NCBI RefSeq assembly: GCF_048128805.1
Contig: NC_136016.1
Location: 12,826,676 to 12,890,675 of the forward strand
DNA: 64,000 nucleotides
DNA from: Centroberyx gerrardi
Lineage: Eukaryota > Chordata > Actinopteri > Beryciformes > Berycidae
Direction: 5' to 3'
This document shows positions 1 through 13,619 of the stretch, piece after piece; position 1 is the stretch's first letter, and every line of letters starts with the position of its first letter. The translations under genes and the position numbers were made by a program. Below the pieces are notes generated by a model that saw only the letters and a list, made by a program, of their open reading frames with translations, ran no database searches and was not told the DNA's origin.

Positions 1-1787
<1,787 letters not shown>

Positions 1788-1887
1788 TATTTAATTCTGC
1801 AGAGAGATTTCAGAATTGCGCCTTAGCAATGTAAGAATCTTTAAGGAGTGTAGAAATTGTTGCAAATCTGTCATAAAAAAGACTTAC

Positions 1888-1975
1888 CAGTGGGGAAAAC
1901 AACTTTGACTAGTTTGGTGTCAGAGAATCTGCATGGCTCTTCAACAGCTTACTGGCACTAGTGACTCTACAACTA
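1888..1975 (-). other. tectb: tectb 5' untranslated exon with a short uORF
   Basis: The minus strand has a good donor (CCCACTG|GTAAGTC) ending an exon at 1888, and a matching acceptor (CTCTCTGCAG) just before 1796, nine bases ahead of the tectb ATG. This implies a spliced, untranslated first exon of roughly 85-90 nt starting about 25-30 nt after the TATA box. The exon contains an ATG at 1934-1932 followed after four codons by TGA (1922-1920), a minimal upstream ORF. The start site is inferred from TATA spacing, not seen. Confidence 0.6.
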
Positions 1976-1999
1976 ACACCTTGACAACTTGACGAGGCA

Positions 2000-2006
2000 T
2001 TTTATA
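2000..2006 (-). promoter_or_regulatory. TATA box of tectb
   Basis: Minus-strand TATAAAA lies about 210 bases upstream of the tectb ATG and just upstream of the predicted untranslated exon. Spacing would put transcription start near 1970-1978. Confidence 0.55.
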
Positions 2007-3784
2007 CTTTCACAGGTAAGGGCAATCAACCTTCCCCCTTCTCCCTTCTCCACTTGTCCCCTTGGCAGTATTGGTTTGAGAACTCTATTGTGGGGCTGCT
2101 CACAAAAGCTCTCTGTGCTGGTCAGACATTGACTTTCAAATGACCAGTGTCTCAAGGGACAAGCACAACACTCAGCATGTGTGATTCTCCTTTTCTAGAA
2201 ATGTCCCTACATGAAATTTGGCATTTTTAATACATACCATACAATTAAGACTAGCATGTGGACCATTGATTTATTTGGGATATGATTAGCATCATCATTG
2301 TGGCAGAGGAGGACAGAGATTTCCTCCACTGCATGGTCAAAATTGAGCACACAAACTCGCACATTGTGTAACATGACTACCTTTGCCAGCAAAGCTGGGA
2401 AAAGGCTAACCAGGTGCAAACTGTGTTTTTTTTTATCCTCTTCTCGGTCTACCACTGACTATGTCAAGTTATAGTGGCAAATTGTTGAGTTGTAACCCCT
2501 GTTTCAATATACTGTGCATTTCTGTGACTGCTTCAGCCTTCCTCATCAGACTAAGTAGGAATTGGAATGGTCATTATGCAGTTTACAGTCATGTTTGACT
2601 TCAAGTGACACAAGACCCATCAAAATGTTCCACAACATATTTGGTAATGCCATAGACTAACTTTTCTCGTTGCTGCATTGTGAACTTGAGGCAGACACAG
2701 AGAAACAATCAGCCCCCTTCATTCTCTTTGTCCTGTTGGCCGGTCCTTCAAGGTTTCAGGAACAGAACACCATTTAAGAAGCTAAATAGTGCAAACAGAC
2801 ATGTATGGATACCCCTACAATGTGATGGTAGCTCAGATAAGAAAAGGCATACACTAGTAACTAGTGTGCTTAAGTGGAGATGATAGGACTCTGTTTTGCA
2901 GCATTCAGCAATATAAGGTTTCACACAGCTAAAGTTTTAGGCTATTAGATATCCCTTTTGTCTACTGTCTGGATCCCCCCTCTTATGTGTGTGAAACATG
3001 TGTGTCCTCACTGACCCTTTTGCATTAATGTTTTAAAACCATATTGGCCTATAGCATGTTGCCTGAAGTGTCAGGCACCTGAAATTAATACAAGTTACCA
3101 GCCAAGGCTGGTAGGTTTCAGCTGTGACTGGGTCACGTTATTCTTCAAGTCAATTCAGCAGGTAGCTTGTCTTCATTTGTCCTATTCTAAAACTACTTTG
3201 ATTGTTAAGAAATCAAAATGGCAGGTGAACTTCTGTATCTACTTACATTATGGCTAGCTGTCAAAAAAGTCACTCTCATGCCCTGCTCAGCGGTAAGGCA
3301 CAGCCACATTTCATTCTTATCAGCAAAATTGATTCAATCTCTGCTTTAACTCACAATCAACATGGTAAGATATGGCAACCAATACACAAGTTTAAAATCT
3401 TTCTCACACAACAACTTTAACATGCAATCGCATTCACAGAATTGAATACCTCCTTGCAAAGACTTAATGATAACAGCTTGCTGTAAAATGATAGCAAGGA
3501 GGTTAGACACTAATGTCCTTCAAACAATTCAAGTCACCACAATGCAATTGAAGGAGAAAAACTGCTTAGCATTAGCATTTGAATGGACCACCAGGGGAAT
3601 TCTTAAGGGGCGATCCAAGGAAGATACCAATCTAAGAATGGGTCAGGGGACAGGTAGCATTACAGCATCTAGCGGTGCCAACAAATGGGAGCTGCAAGAT
3701 TCCATCATGTTATGTAACGACGGCCTGCAAAGCCAAGAAACGTGCTCAGTGTTTTGCTAAGGAGGGTGACAGAATGTGTGAACT

Positions 3785-3797
3785 TGTGTGTGTGTGT

Positions 3798-3832
<35 letters not shown>
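3785..3832. repeat. (GT)n microsatellite
   Basis: About 48 bases of GT/TG dinucleotides with one CA-CG interruption. Confidence 0.95.
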
Positions 3833-3833
<1 letters not shown>

Positions 3834-3992
3834 CCATGCTCATGTGTGTATGGTCCCCTTGAAGGTTTAACTCATTGGTTACTCTGATGATCAAACTTCC
3901 CATCATGCTAAAACGTCCCCTATGACAAATGAGATGATCAATAAAAGATGAAAAATAAAGAAAGAAATGTGACACTATGCTTCTAGTACATG

Positions 3993-4037
<45 letters not shown>
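3993..4037. repeat. (CTAT)n microsatellite
   Basis: About eleven tandem CTAT units, ending in TCGATATTATG. Confidence 0.95.
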
Positions 4038-4512
4038 GATATTATGAGCAACTACAACTCAAGCCCTTGCTGAGAACGTTTTCTTTTGGATGTAAGAATC
4101 TGTCTGTGGGCCAGGATCTGATTTCCAGTTGTGACGCTGTGATCCCTCTACAGCTGAAACCCTACCTGCTCCCTGCCTGTCTAAATAAAGAGACAATAGC
4201 AGGGTGGAATGCCCATTCTGTTAGAAAAGGGAGTTCAGTTTGAACAAAATGCTGTATGTTTGGGCTTATTGTGCCTCATCATTCAAAACCTTTACTCATC
4301 TTTATTTTATTCTACTTAGTGCAGTGTTTGGCAGCCTCCTCTGTAAGTATGTTCACCACAAGAGAGCAGCAAAGCCTTTCTTTCTTCTAGGGTATCTTGT
4401 CTGAATTTTTCATTAATTGTGAGTTATCTTTTCTTAGCAGCTTCAGAAGGAAGCGATCATAGCAAACCGACTGAAAAATGATAGAATCATTGCCTTTAGA
4501 AAAGTTTGCCTC

Positions 4513-4518
4513 TTTATT
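4513..4518 (-). terminator. polyadenylation signal of the dickkopf-like gene
   Basis: Minus-strand AATAAA about 270 bases beyond the stop codon at 4790. It is the first canonical hexamer I see downstream of the gene. Confidence 0.5.
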
Positions 4519-4789
4519 GTATAAGGTGAAGAGGAATAGACATTTATAGACATAATTAAAGAACACTAATGCATGAGGGAGGTTGCTATATAAGACATCA
4601 TAGTGTTGTTGGTTCTAGCTAAATAGTGCTTTTGTCAAAATGTACAAAATGAAACTATAAAAAAGCCTTGTTCTAAGCCTTGATATGAACATGTAGCAAT
4701 AGAGTCTATTTGGGTATACATACATTTCATTATATACAGTCATACACAACATATTTACATCATAAATAGTTTTAGTACAGTGGCTGGCA

Positions 4790-6675
4790 TCAGGGTTTGG
4801 GCACTTGGCAGGTCCAAGTTGTGGGGTCAGGCTGGTAAACAAAATCCCTCCTGCAAGACAAGTAAAGCAAGGTTAGGACTTGCAAATCAGGAGATGTATC
4901 ATCAAAACTAACAAATAAATTGCAAAATTTTGAAAAATATTTTGAGGCTTATATAAAACACATGTTGCTGAGCTCTTAGATCTGAGAAGAGGTTTTTATA
5001 AGCTCTACTCCTCTGCCATTTTGGATAAAAGGGGAGCAGGGAAACTTCTTAGAGAGACTACAGCTGGGGTGGTAAATCTAACAAAAATATATAAACAGTT
5101 ATATGAGTATGTTGCATATATATCTATACAATGTATAATTAACCAAAAAAATGAATTTACATATTTATATATATTGAGTAATCAATAAACAGTGATGTCA
5201 ATTCATTATACTGTGGCTGATGGCATTTGAAGTGCATGATTTCAGCAAAAAAAAAAGTGACTTTATTCAATCACTCATTAAAGAGTAAATGCGACTTTCA
5301 GACATTTACCAGCCAGAGGGGCAGCAGTCTTTGGATGCTGTACTTACTCTCTCCAGTGTGGCACACTGTTTCCACGACACAGTAGTCCTTCATCACACGG
5401 GCAAATCTGGTTGATGCTGAATGCCAGGCCGCCGTCAGGTACATAGCAACTCTCACCACGCATCAGACGCCTCTTACACACCTGTTCACCATGGTGACGG
5501 GCGCAGCACATGGACGCCCCGCAATCCCTGTCCACTTTACACCTGGCACCTGGATGAAGGAAGCACCGATTAGCCCTCATTTCAGATCTTCAATACAGTG
5601 AAGTTTTATAGGATTTCTATTTGATAAACACCATTTTTTTTGCCTGTAGGGCCACTTTACTTGGATTAATCTTAGTTCTAGATTAAAGATTTTGTTTCAA
5701 GTGAGAATTTCAGAATCAAACTGGAGCAAATGTTTTATCTTAGCAACAGGTTTTAAATGTGAGACTTCAGAGTCGCTCTCTTACCCTCTTGTCCATTGGG
5801 GATGCTGCGGTGGCATTTTCCAAACATGCAACTGAGTCCGCGAACACACTGGGCATCCCTCCGACAGTAGTGGCCCTCCCCTCGAAGAGGCACACACAGA
5901 CCAAAGTGGCGATCACAGGAGAAACCCCGCCCACAGGCCCTGTCATGGTCACACACACCCTGGAGAGAAGAGGGGAATATTTTTAGAAACTGTGCTACTG
6001 ACATGAACCAGAATGGTGAGGTTATGAGACAGACAGAACTAGGAAAGCATCTGAGCACTAAGATCCTCTTTGACACACTGTAAGCCACGGAAACAGTAAT
6101 GCTGCTTGTGTTGAAAGGGTTTCAAGAAACCTAGCCCAAATTTACTGACTGCAGTTTCCCTTTGAATAGTGCTACCTGGTGAAAAGCCCTTACAATGTAA
6201 AGACTAATGTGCCATTGACATTGTACTTACAAACCATTAACAGCACTTTTCCATGAGTAGGACACTGACACTGATTCAGCAAATAACTTTTCTCCAGACA
6301 CAAAATGGATAGTAACACTGATTGTAATATTTCAGAGCTTTTTATGTTGAATGATGGAAATGTTTATTTTCTTTGTTGACTTTCAAAAAGCAATTTTATT
6401 ATAAAAAAAAGTGCCTTTTTGTGTAATTTCTACAGGAATATTTGTCATGCGTATAATCATGTATTGAACAGTATATAACAGTATAAGAGGTGTATATCAT
6501 GCTATATTTGAGTAGGTCTTACCGTGGGTCCTTTGGCTACAGGAACACTGTCCCTGAGCGCCTTCGCTCCTTCCTTGGGGGGGCTGTGGGGCATGTTGAG
6601 CATCCAGGCCCAGATACGAGCCTCAGCCCAGGAGATGCACAGACACAGGCAGACCAGCCACAGACTCCTCAACAT
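4790..6675 (-). CDS. short dickkopf-like secreted protein (two cysteine-rich domains)
   Basis: Dickkopf proteins are secreted modulators of Wnt/LRP signalling. Exons on the minus strand are 6675-6523, 5959-5785, 5549-5348 and 4850-4790. Junctions are GT-AG and the frame is continuous, giving 196 residues ending in CQVPKP. Residues 1-19 form a signal peptide (MLRSLWLVCLCLCISWAEA). Exon 2 holds the first cysteine-rich domain (GVCDHDRACGRGFSCDRHFG onward) with only 8 cysteines, where DKK1 and DKK3 have 10. Exons 3-4 hold a colipase-fold domain with all 10 cysteines, including CGASMCCARH and ICPCDEGLLC. The linker before it, PNGQEGARC, resembles DKK1's GQEG linker. At 196 residues it is shorter than DKK1 (about 266) or DKK3 (about 350). 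It could be a DKK3-like fish paralogue, but I cannot assign an orthologue, so no symbol is given. A TATA box lies about 250 bases upstream. Confidence 0.88.
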
Positions 6676-6926
6676 CTCCACACAGCAAAAAAGACCACAG
6701 AGAGAGAGAAAGATAGAGGAGAGTGAAGGAGTGGCCCAAACGACTCCAGGAAAAAAGGAAAAAAAGAGTCAGCTCTCTATGACTACACACAAAAACAAGA
6801 GTTTTTAGTGTCCTATCAAGATGAAAAATGTCAGTGTTTTCCAAAGCTAGAAGTTCCAGTCAGTGTAGAATGTCGGGACTGAGAGGCTCCACAAGGTGAT
6901 AGTGGCTGGCTCCTCTGCCACTATGA

Positions 6927-6934
6927 CTTTTATA
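6927..6934 (-). promoter_or_regulatory. TATA box of the dickkopf-like gene
   Basis: Minus-strand TATAAAAG about 252 bases upstream of the ATG at 6675. It implies a start near 6895-6905 and a 5' leader of about 225 nt with no visible intron. Confidence 0.6.
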
Positions 6935-7332
6935 GGTCACCAGGGCTTGGCTCCCCCCTACCAGGCTGTTTGTCCAAGCAACAGGGTAGGAGGAGACAAT
7001 TAGTTGTTAATGGATTAACTAAATTGCCAGGGTCGCCCCCCATGGCCAGAAAATAGTGGCAAAATGACCAGCCGCGGAGCAGGGGAAAGCAGAGATGGGA
7101 GATGGGACGAGGGGGCCGGGAGGGGGTTAATGGACATGATGGGTCGACAACAACTTGACACAATAGGCCCAAGACAAGCACCTCTGTGTTTATCTTCTCC
7201 AGACAAACAAGGTGGAGGACAAAAGGAGACAAATACATGACATGTTTCACTGGTCACTGAGTGACAGGACGGCCTGGGCTACGGGGGCCAGCGCTGTGGA
7301 TCCTGGCCCCAAACACTGGACAAACACTCTTG

Positions 7333-7350
7333 ACCCCCCCCCCCCCCCCC
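7333..7350. repeat. poly-C run
   Basis: Eighteen consecutive C residues; on the opposite strand a G-run able in principle to form a quadruplex, and a likely length-error site. Confidence 0.9.
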
Positions 7351-7810
7351 GACCTCCATTACCCCATTACCCCCTACCCTACCCCACCTCAGACCCCACG
7401 CTGGGAGCAATTTGCAGAAGTGCACTCTGCAGACGACCCCGTGATCTCATTAAACGTAATTATCATCAGCGATTAGCTCTCAGGGGGAGGGGGAGTAGAG
7501 GGGAAACAGGTTCCTCAAGGGGAACAGATGGATTCATCTGTAGACATTTTTCATCAATATGATTCTGGCATCCGGTCTTTCCACTTGCCCACAAGGAAGA
7601 TTGTACCGCATCATCATAACACACGTCATACCAACTTATCTGTTATTATGAAAAAGGGGACAATAACTAAACTCCTGAATGTTTCACATAAATGATGCAC
7701 AAAAATGACAAAGAATGGGTTTTAAGTTAGTCAAAATATGCTGACCACAGGCAGAACTACTGAAAGAGTTTGTGTTCAATGAGCACATTTTGTTCCTTGA
7801 GTTCTGGTGG

Positions 7811-7846
7811 TCATGCAGACCCAAACCAAAGTTTGGGTCTGCATGA
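7811..7846. repeat. perfect 16-bp inverted repeat, 4-nt loop
   Basis: TCATGCAGACCCAAAC at 7811-7826 is the exact reverse complement of 7831-7846, separated by CAAA. No gene or terminator context is visible. Confidence 0.95.
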
Positions 7847-8080
7847 CTTGCCAAGAATAAACTAAGAAGAAGAAAAACAAAAAACATCATACATTAGCAT
7901 GAAGTAATTTGATTTGCAAGGCTGCAGACACTAACAACATATCCATCTCTCCCTCCAACTGTGGATTTATGTGGGATTTCTTCCTGTCTGGCTGGCTGAA
8001 TTTCATCTTCTGTATAGATGCTGCTTTTTCTCACACCAAAGTAGGAGTAATTTATGGTATTCTGTGCAGCTGTGCTACCT

Positions 8081-8101
8081 GGAGAGAGAGAGAGAGAGAG
8101 C
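8081..8101. repeat. (GA)n microsatellite
   Basis: About ten GA units ending in CGAGTG. Confidence 0.9.
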
Positions 8102-8799
8102 GAGTGCCTGTCTACCTAGCATCTGGCCTATTTTGAGCTTTACATTTTTCTACCTCACATCCAGGTTCATATGAATTGTGTTCCTATTCCGGTCAAACGG
8201 ATGCAGATGTTGCTGCATCAGCAGTTCTGTTGGACACGGCTCATCATCAAATCATTGCCCTCTCCTTTACTCCAAAAGTCTTAACAGTGTAATTGACCTG
8301 GCCTGGTCTGGTCTTGGCGGTGGCAGTGGTCATTGAGCCTGTTTTGGTTATTTACCACTAAATGGATAACATCTGCAAATCCTCCTCCTGTCAGTACAGC
8401 AGGGCTCACAGCAGTGTTTATGTTTTAGCTTTCACCCTAACGCTCATGGAGCCTGGGAGTGGCCGCCCTGTAGGGGGAAAATGTATTTTGTGGTAATGAA
8501 GTATAAACTCATGCATACATAATAAGTTAATATATAAAGGCAGTGTGTAATACCTAATGGCCAAAGTATGATTCCAAAACAATAAAAACATTAAAGACAG
8601 AAGACGGATAAAGAACACGAAAATTTACTTGCCAACCCAGGATGCACTGGATGGTGACTTGGCTGATGAGAACAAATGGAAAGCTCCACAAGATTCATTG
8701 CAGGAACAACGCATCATGTCCAAACAGTCTATAGTACAGAGCCAGTTGAAACAGCTGGGAAAATGAACACCTGTGAGTCTGCATGAGTCTGAATGAGGA

Positions 8800-8960
8800 A
8801 CCCTCTCCCCTCCCTCAACAACTACTTCCAAAATGCCCTTGAGCAAGGCATTTAACCCCCAGCTGCTCCAGTGCAGCTGCTCAGTAGCCAGCAGTAGAAG
8901 ACTGTGGTTGTACTTAGCAGCTCCCAGGTGTGAATGTGTGGAACTGTATGAACGTAAAGC
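8800..8960. repeat. dispersed fish repeat (GAGCAAGGCATTTAACCC type)
   Basis: The block containing CCTTGAGCAAGGCATTTAAC, CCCCAGCTGCTCCAGTGCAG and GTGTGAATGTGTGGAACTG matches, from memory, a motif set repeated very often in teleost genomes. Ends and superfamily are not resolved here. Confidence 0.5.
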
Positions 8961-10593
8961 AGAGCAGAGCTGATGAGCTTGTCTGCTCAGTTGACTTTAC
9001 TTTTTTTTTTTTAAATCCTTGTCAAATGTTTCTCACTACCAGTAACGCCTTGAACTGCAAGTTCTCATTTGTTTTAACCTAAAATTAAGCTTTATTAACA
9101 ATTCTCTATCCGTTATACCTTACCAAAAGCCTGAATCAACTAAATAAATCTTTATTCAACAATATTTTAAGCTAATTGAACTAAATAAATAAATGCAATC
9201 AATTACATTTAATTGATTACATGGGTTAAATCAGTTTGAAGCATAAGCACATTTTAATAAACTGTGAGCCCTTATTAATTTGCTCACATGCATTATGAAA
9301 TTGTGTTCACAAAATAATGAAAACAAATGTACAAAAATGAGGGAATCACATACCATCAGAAGCAATAGCATCTCATGCCCTCGATTTGGTAAATTGTGGC
9401 CTGGACGGGTTTTTTTTTTTGGCTTGTTTTTTTCTCCTGTGGCCACTCCCAGGCTCCATGAGCTCTACACTAAGTCTCATAGGACCACAAGCCCCCAGGC
9501 TAGCATTATACTAGTCTTCCCACCTTATTCAGGGGTCAATTACAGGTCCTTATCAATTAATGACGATCACACTGGAGGGAGAGGGGTTGGGTCTCGTGAA
9601 CAACTGGCCTGCTGTGGCAGAATGGATTGCATGAGCTCTCCAACTCAAACTGTACAAGAGCAGATTACTCAGATCGCCAGGTCTGTACTGTGTGTATGTG
9701 TTGGAGGAGCCTATTGTAAGATATAATCATTACTTCTATTACAGTTGAGTTAATTCAAACTGTCTGCTTAGCTTTAGCTAACATTAGCATTAACTATTTT
9801 CATTAGCATAGAGTATATTCACCCAGACTGAAATGCCTGGGTAATTGTTGCTTGTAATTTACATATTCAGTGTGGCAGACAGTGCAGATGGGCTGTGTAG
9901 ATATCACTGGGTCTGCATCTAAGTCCTTATCAAAACAGACTAACACAGACTAATGACGTAATTGGTGGTCAATTACCAGGTACAATGGCAGCAACTGGAT
10001 CAATTAGCAATATGTAAATAAATAGCAGGTTTAGCTATTGTATCATAATTATACAACCATCCGAGCAGTTACTAGATTCATGTGTATTGAGTGGAGAGTG
10101 GTAATTGATATGTCAACGAAAGAATGAAAAATGTGAAAATGAAACATTTATGGAAAAGCCTTTGTGTGAACAAATGATTGAATTTAGCAAATTTACAGCA
10201 CACATTATCTTGTGTTTGGCTAAGGCACTTATCTTGTTTCTCTCCTTGGAATTCACAAGAGCAACTGAGGTAAAATTGGGTTACATTTTAACATATTTGC
10301 GGTTTTATCCTTTGTCAGATGGAACACTGATTGGCAACATAGGCTGTGTCTTGTTCCAAATACTTAGTAATTCATAGCCTGTCAAGTTGGATAAAAATCT
10401 TGATGACGATACACCAAATTCTGTGGATAACCAGACTCCCAACGTCTCCCTCTCTCTGTCCCTAATGAGATATGTAGAGCTGCTTATCAGCTGTGGCCGT
10501 TTTCCACACTAACAGCAGGCTCCAACAAAAGAATTACAACTCAAACTACGACTCCCACTCCCCTCCCCTATCACGTTCCTGCAAACACGCAAT

Positions 10594-10627
10594 CCTGACC
10601 TACAACTGTATACAGTTGTAGGTCAGG
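10594..10627. repeat. perfect 34-bp palindrome
   Basis: CCTGACCTACAACTGTA at 10594-10610 is followed directly by its exact reverse complement at 10611-10627, with no spacer. Flanking bases 10593 and 10628 do not extend the symmetry. Confidence 0.95.
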
Positions 10628-13619
10628 CAAAGCAAGATACCCCCCTCTTATTTACTTAATGCCAAAGCAGATAACTGTCTCCAAACATTCCTTAACGTGT
10701 TCTCCCACTGTTAATGACTCTGCTAATGACGTTCATAATGAATGTGCCTGCTGTCAACATTCAACATTGCTGTGGGTCTTGCAATTAGGGGCTAACAAAT
10801 ACGACGGGCAGGGTGATTTTTGTCCATTGTAATGGACCTTGACCCCCCAGAGGGACTTCTGAATGGCAGGGGACATGTGGATTCAGGCCTGCCAGATCCA
10901 AATGCAACGTTCAGGCCAGGACTGGATGGACAATTTGCAATGAGTGCCACAGTTTGTATTCAGGGCAGTGGACAACAATGAATGCGTGTAAATGCATCTT
11001 TTCTTCAGTCTTCAAGATATAACCTTAGGATCTCTGAGCTAAAACACATTCTATATAGGGTGTTTTTTTCTGCAGGGAACTTGATTTATTTTCCATTAAT
11101 TCTAGGTCTAGTTTTTGCACTTATATTAGGCTGGGTGACATGTGACGACAATAATGTCATGATGCCCTTTGTGTATTAAGTGTATTAACAAGGCTAGTGG
11201 TTCTTAAAGTTCAGTCAAAGGGATCTGCAGCACCTTCTCTATTACGCATCAATTCAAGGAGCCATCTTATGGTACTGAAGGTTTATATTAGCAATAGCCC
11301 AAGTTTAATTGTGTACTTTCTAACAATTAAGCAAAAAACTTTCCTATAAATTAGCTTTTCTATCCATTTGGAAAAGGTTAAACTTACCTGGATTGTACAA
11401 GAAAGTGTTGCCACATTGCCACATTCCTACCATATCCTTTATAATGGTTTATTTTCATCTGTTAATCATGTTCATGGAAATTTTATGATGAAACACATCC
11501 ACCCTGGTCAAAATTTTGACAATGCAGCAACTAGCCGCTGAAAAACCTTTGACTGAATGACTGAATAGTGTTGTTTTAGTGGTTTATATAATTTTACATA
11601 CTACAATCTTTCCCACTCCCCACATTGCACACTTTGGACATGACCCCAAATTCATGGGAGGATGGGGGGGACAATCACTCGGTCAAGCATGACATGATGA
11701 TACACAAACAAGACGCATTAGAAAAACCTCCATCATGAGGTTAAAGCCTAAAAAAAAAAAGAACAAGAGGAGGAGCATTCCAAAGATAGAGGTATGTTAT
11801 CATGAACATTTTTATTGTATGTTAGCTAGCTAATAGTTACGATTTTTAAGTGTAAATCAGGTGTTAACTGATAGCTTCCTAGCTAAACCATAGGTAGCTT
11901 GATGTATTGGATGGCCTTAGCTAGCACACAGCTGAAACTTCTCTTAACAACGTAAAATATAGTACCAGTAGTTTTTTGTTTCATCTGGAAATAGAAATGT
12001 TTCCACTTTGAAAGGTATTATACCATATAGCTAGCCTACTTCTCAAACATCTTTTTTGCTAACAAACATGAACTTTTGGTTTAACTTAGCCCTCATTGAT
12101 TTTCTGTAAATCAATAATAATATTGAATGTAATAATTATTGAATTGTTTTCCATATTTGCAACAAGGCTGCATTGTTTACTACCATTGATGCTCTTCACT
12201 TCAGTAGTTGCCAGAAAAATTGTGTTGTTCATGTTATTTCACAAGTAGAAGGTTCTCAGGCTAATGAATAGTGATAGCTGGGGTGGGTCAAGGGATTATA
12301 GGCATGTAGTGTCATGTTAATTGTCTCATTTCATGTGCTATTTATATGTATTAATGGTATAATGACATGTGCGTTTGTCAGAGGTCATTTCAGGTGAAAT
12401 TGGAGTGTAAAACGAGGCACCATTTAATACTATGGTATTACCATGCCCCCTCCCCCAGTGTCCAAAAAGCATTACAATTTACAGTTTAAGTAAAGAGAAA
12501 CTGAGCTGTAAACAGAAGCAATATTTAATTCAGTGATATTACAAACAAACAAGAGTCCGACCAAACCAAGGGCTGAACAGAACCCATCCATAAGAGTTTC
12601 ACAAAACAGAGTAGCTGTTACAGAGGTGCTCCCGAGTGCCCAATAATATGTCTGCTGCATTTAACATAAACAAAATCTGAAAGAAATGTAGCAGGTCTTG
12701 CCTTAGGTTAAAAAAAATGTCTTTTCAAACATTATAGATTCATGTATACAGTGGACCATAAGCAAAGAGAACATTTATTGCCATTTCAATTAACATTTTT
12801 CTGGAAATTACTATCATTGCAACTCGGGACAAAAGTGTCTAACTTAAACGGCTGCTGTGAGCCTTGTCTGGCTTGTGCTGGTGCACGGCACACACACAAT
12901 GTCTTGGGTCTGGCTGCAACCCTGTAACACATCTGGCAATGTAAAATCAAAAGAGTTGGCACCCCAGTGGCCTAACATTCAGTTCCAGACCCAAATCTAA
13001 ATCAAAGTCACGTTTCAACATTAGCTGTTAGAAATGCCTCAAAGGCATTCACAGCTAGAGCAGACGTTTCAGCTTGATCCTCATCATCAATTAAATAAAG
13101 TCAGTAAGTGTTTAAAAAAAGAAAAGTTGGCCATAAAACATTGTATTATCCTCTTGGGTTGTAGTTTGAAGTACTTCAGAGCACTTTTTATCAATAAATG
13201 GAGTGGAACTTCAGTTATTTGTATTGTTCAAAAACATTGCTATATGAGTCAATTTGAGCCAAGAGCCAAATATTTTCTGATCCAATTTCTGCCCATCAGC
13301 ACAACAACTAGGTTGATATGTAGCACAATTGATCACATTAAAAAAGAATAAACCCTGCTTATATTGGTGTTGCTGCATCTTCTGCTGCAGACAGGTCGAA
13401 AGGTTTTTATCCTTTTTTGTTGATAAGGCCCTAACTTGGACTTACTCTGTTACTTTGTGCCCATTTCTCTGAAAGAACTCATGGGTATTTTATCAGGTAT
13501 GAGACCTTCTACCAGTCTACTAGATGTTATACCCACCAAATTCCTCAGAAGCTGCTTTACTCTCTATTGTAAATAGTTCCTTGACTACTGCGTCTTATGT
13601 GACACTACTGATCATGACA

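Larger units (their letters stand above)
2007..4512. other. intergenic region between tectb and the dickkopf-like gene
   Basis: No exon-like open frame with splice signals or recognisable protein similarity is visible on either strand. It contains a (GT)n tract and a (CTAT)n tract, listed separately, and otherwise unremarkable AT-rich sequence. Confidence 0.6.
6935..13619. other. intergenic region upstream of the dickkopf-like gene
   Basis: No supported gene. Contents are a poly-C run at 7333-7350, a candidate conserved block near 7390-7490, two perfect palindromes, a (GA)n tract, a dispersed repeat at about 8800-8960, and AT-rich sequence. Open frames here are short, lack splice context and resemble nothing known to me. 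Confidence 0.55.

Noticed and set aside
3993-4037. Regularly spaced short repeats resembling a CRISPR
   Set aside because: Simple (CTAT)n without spacers, in a eukaryotic genome.
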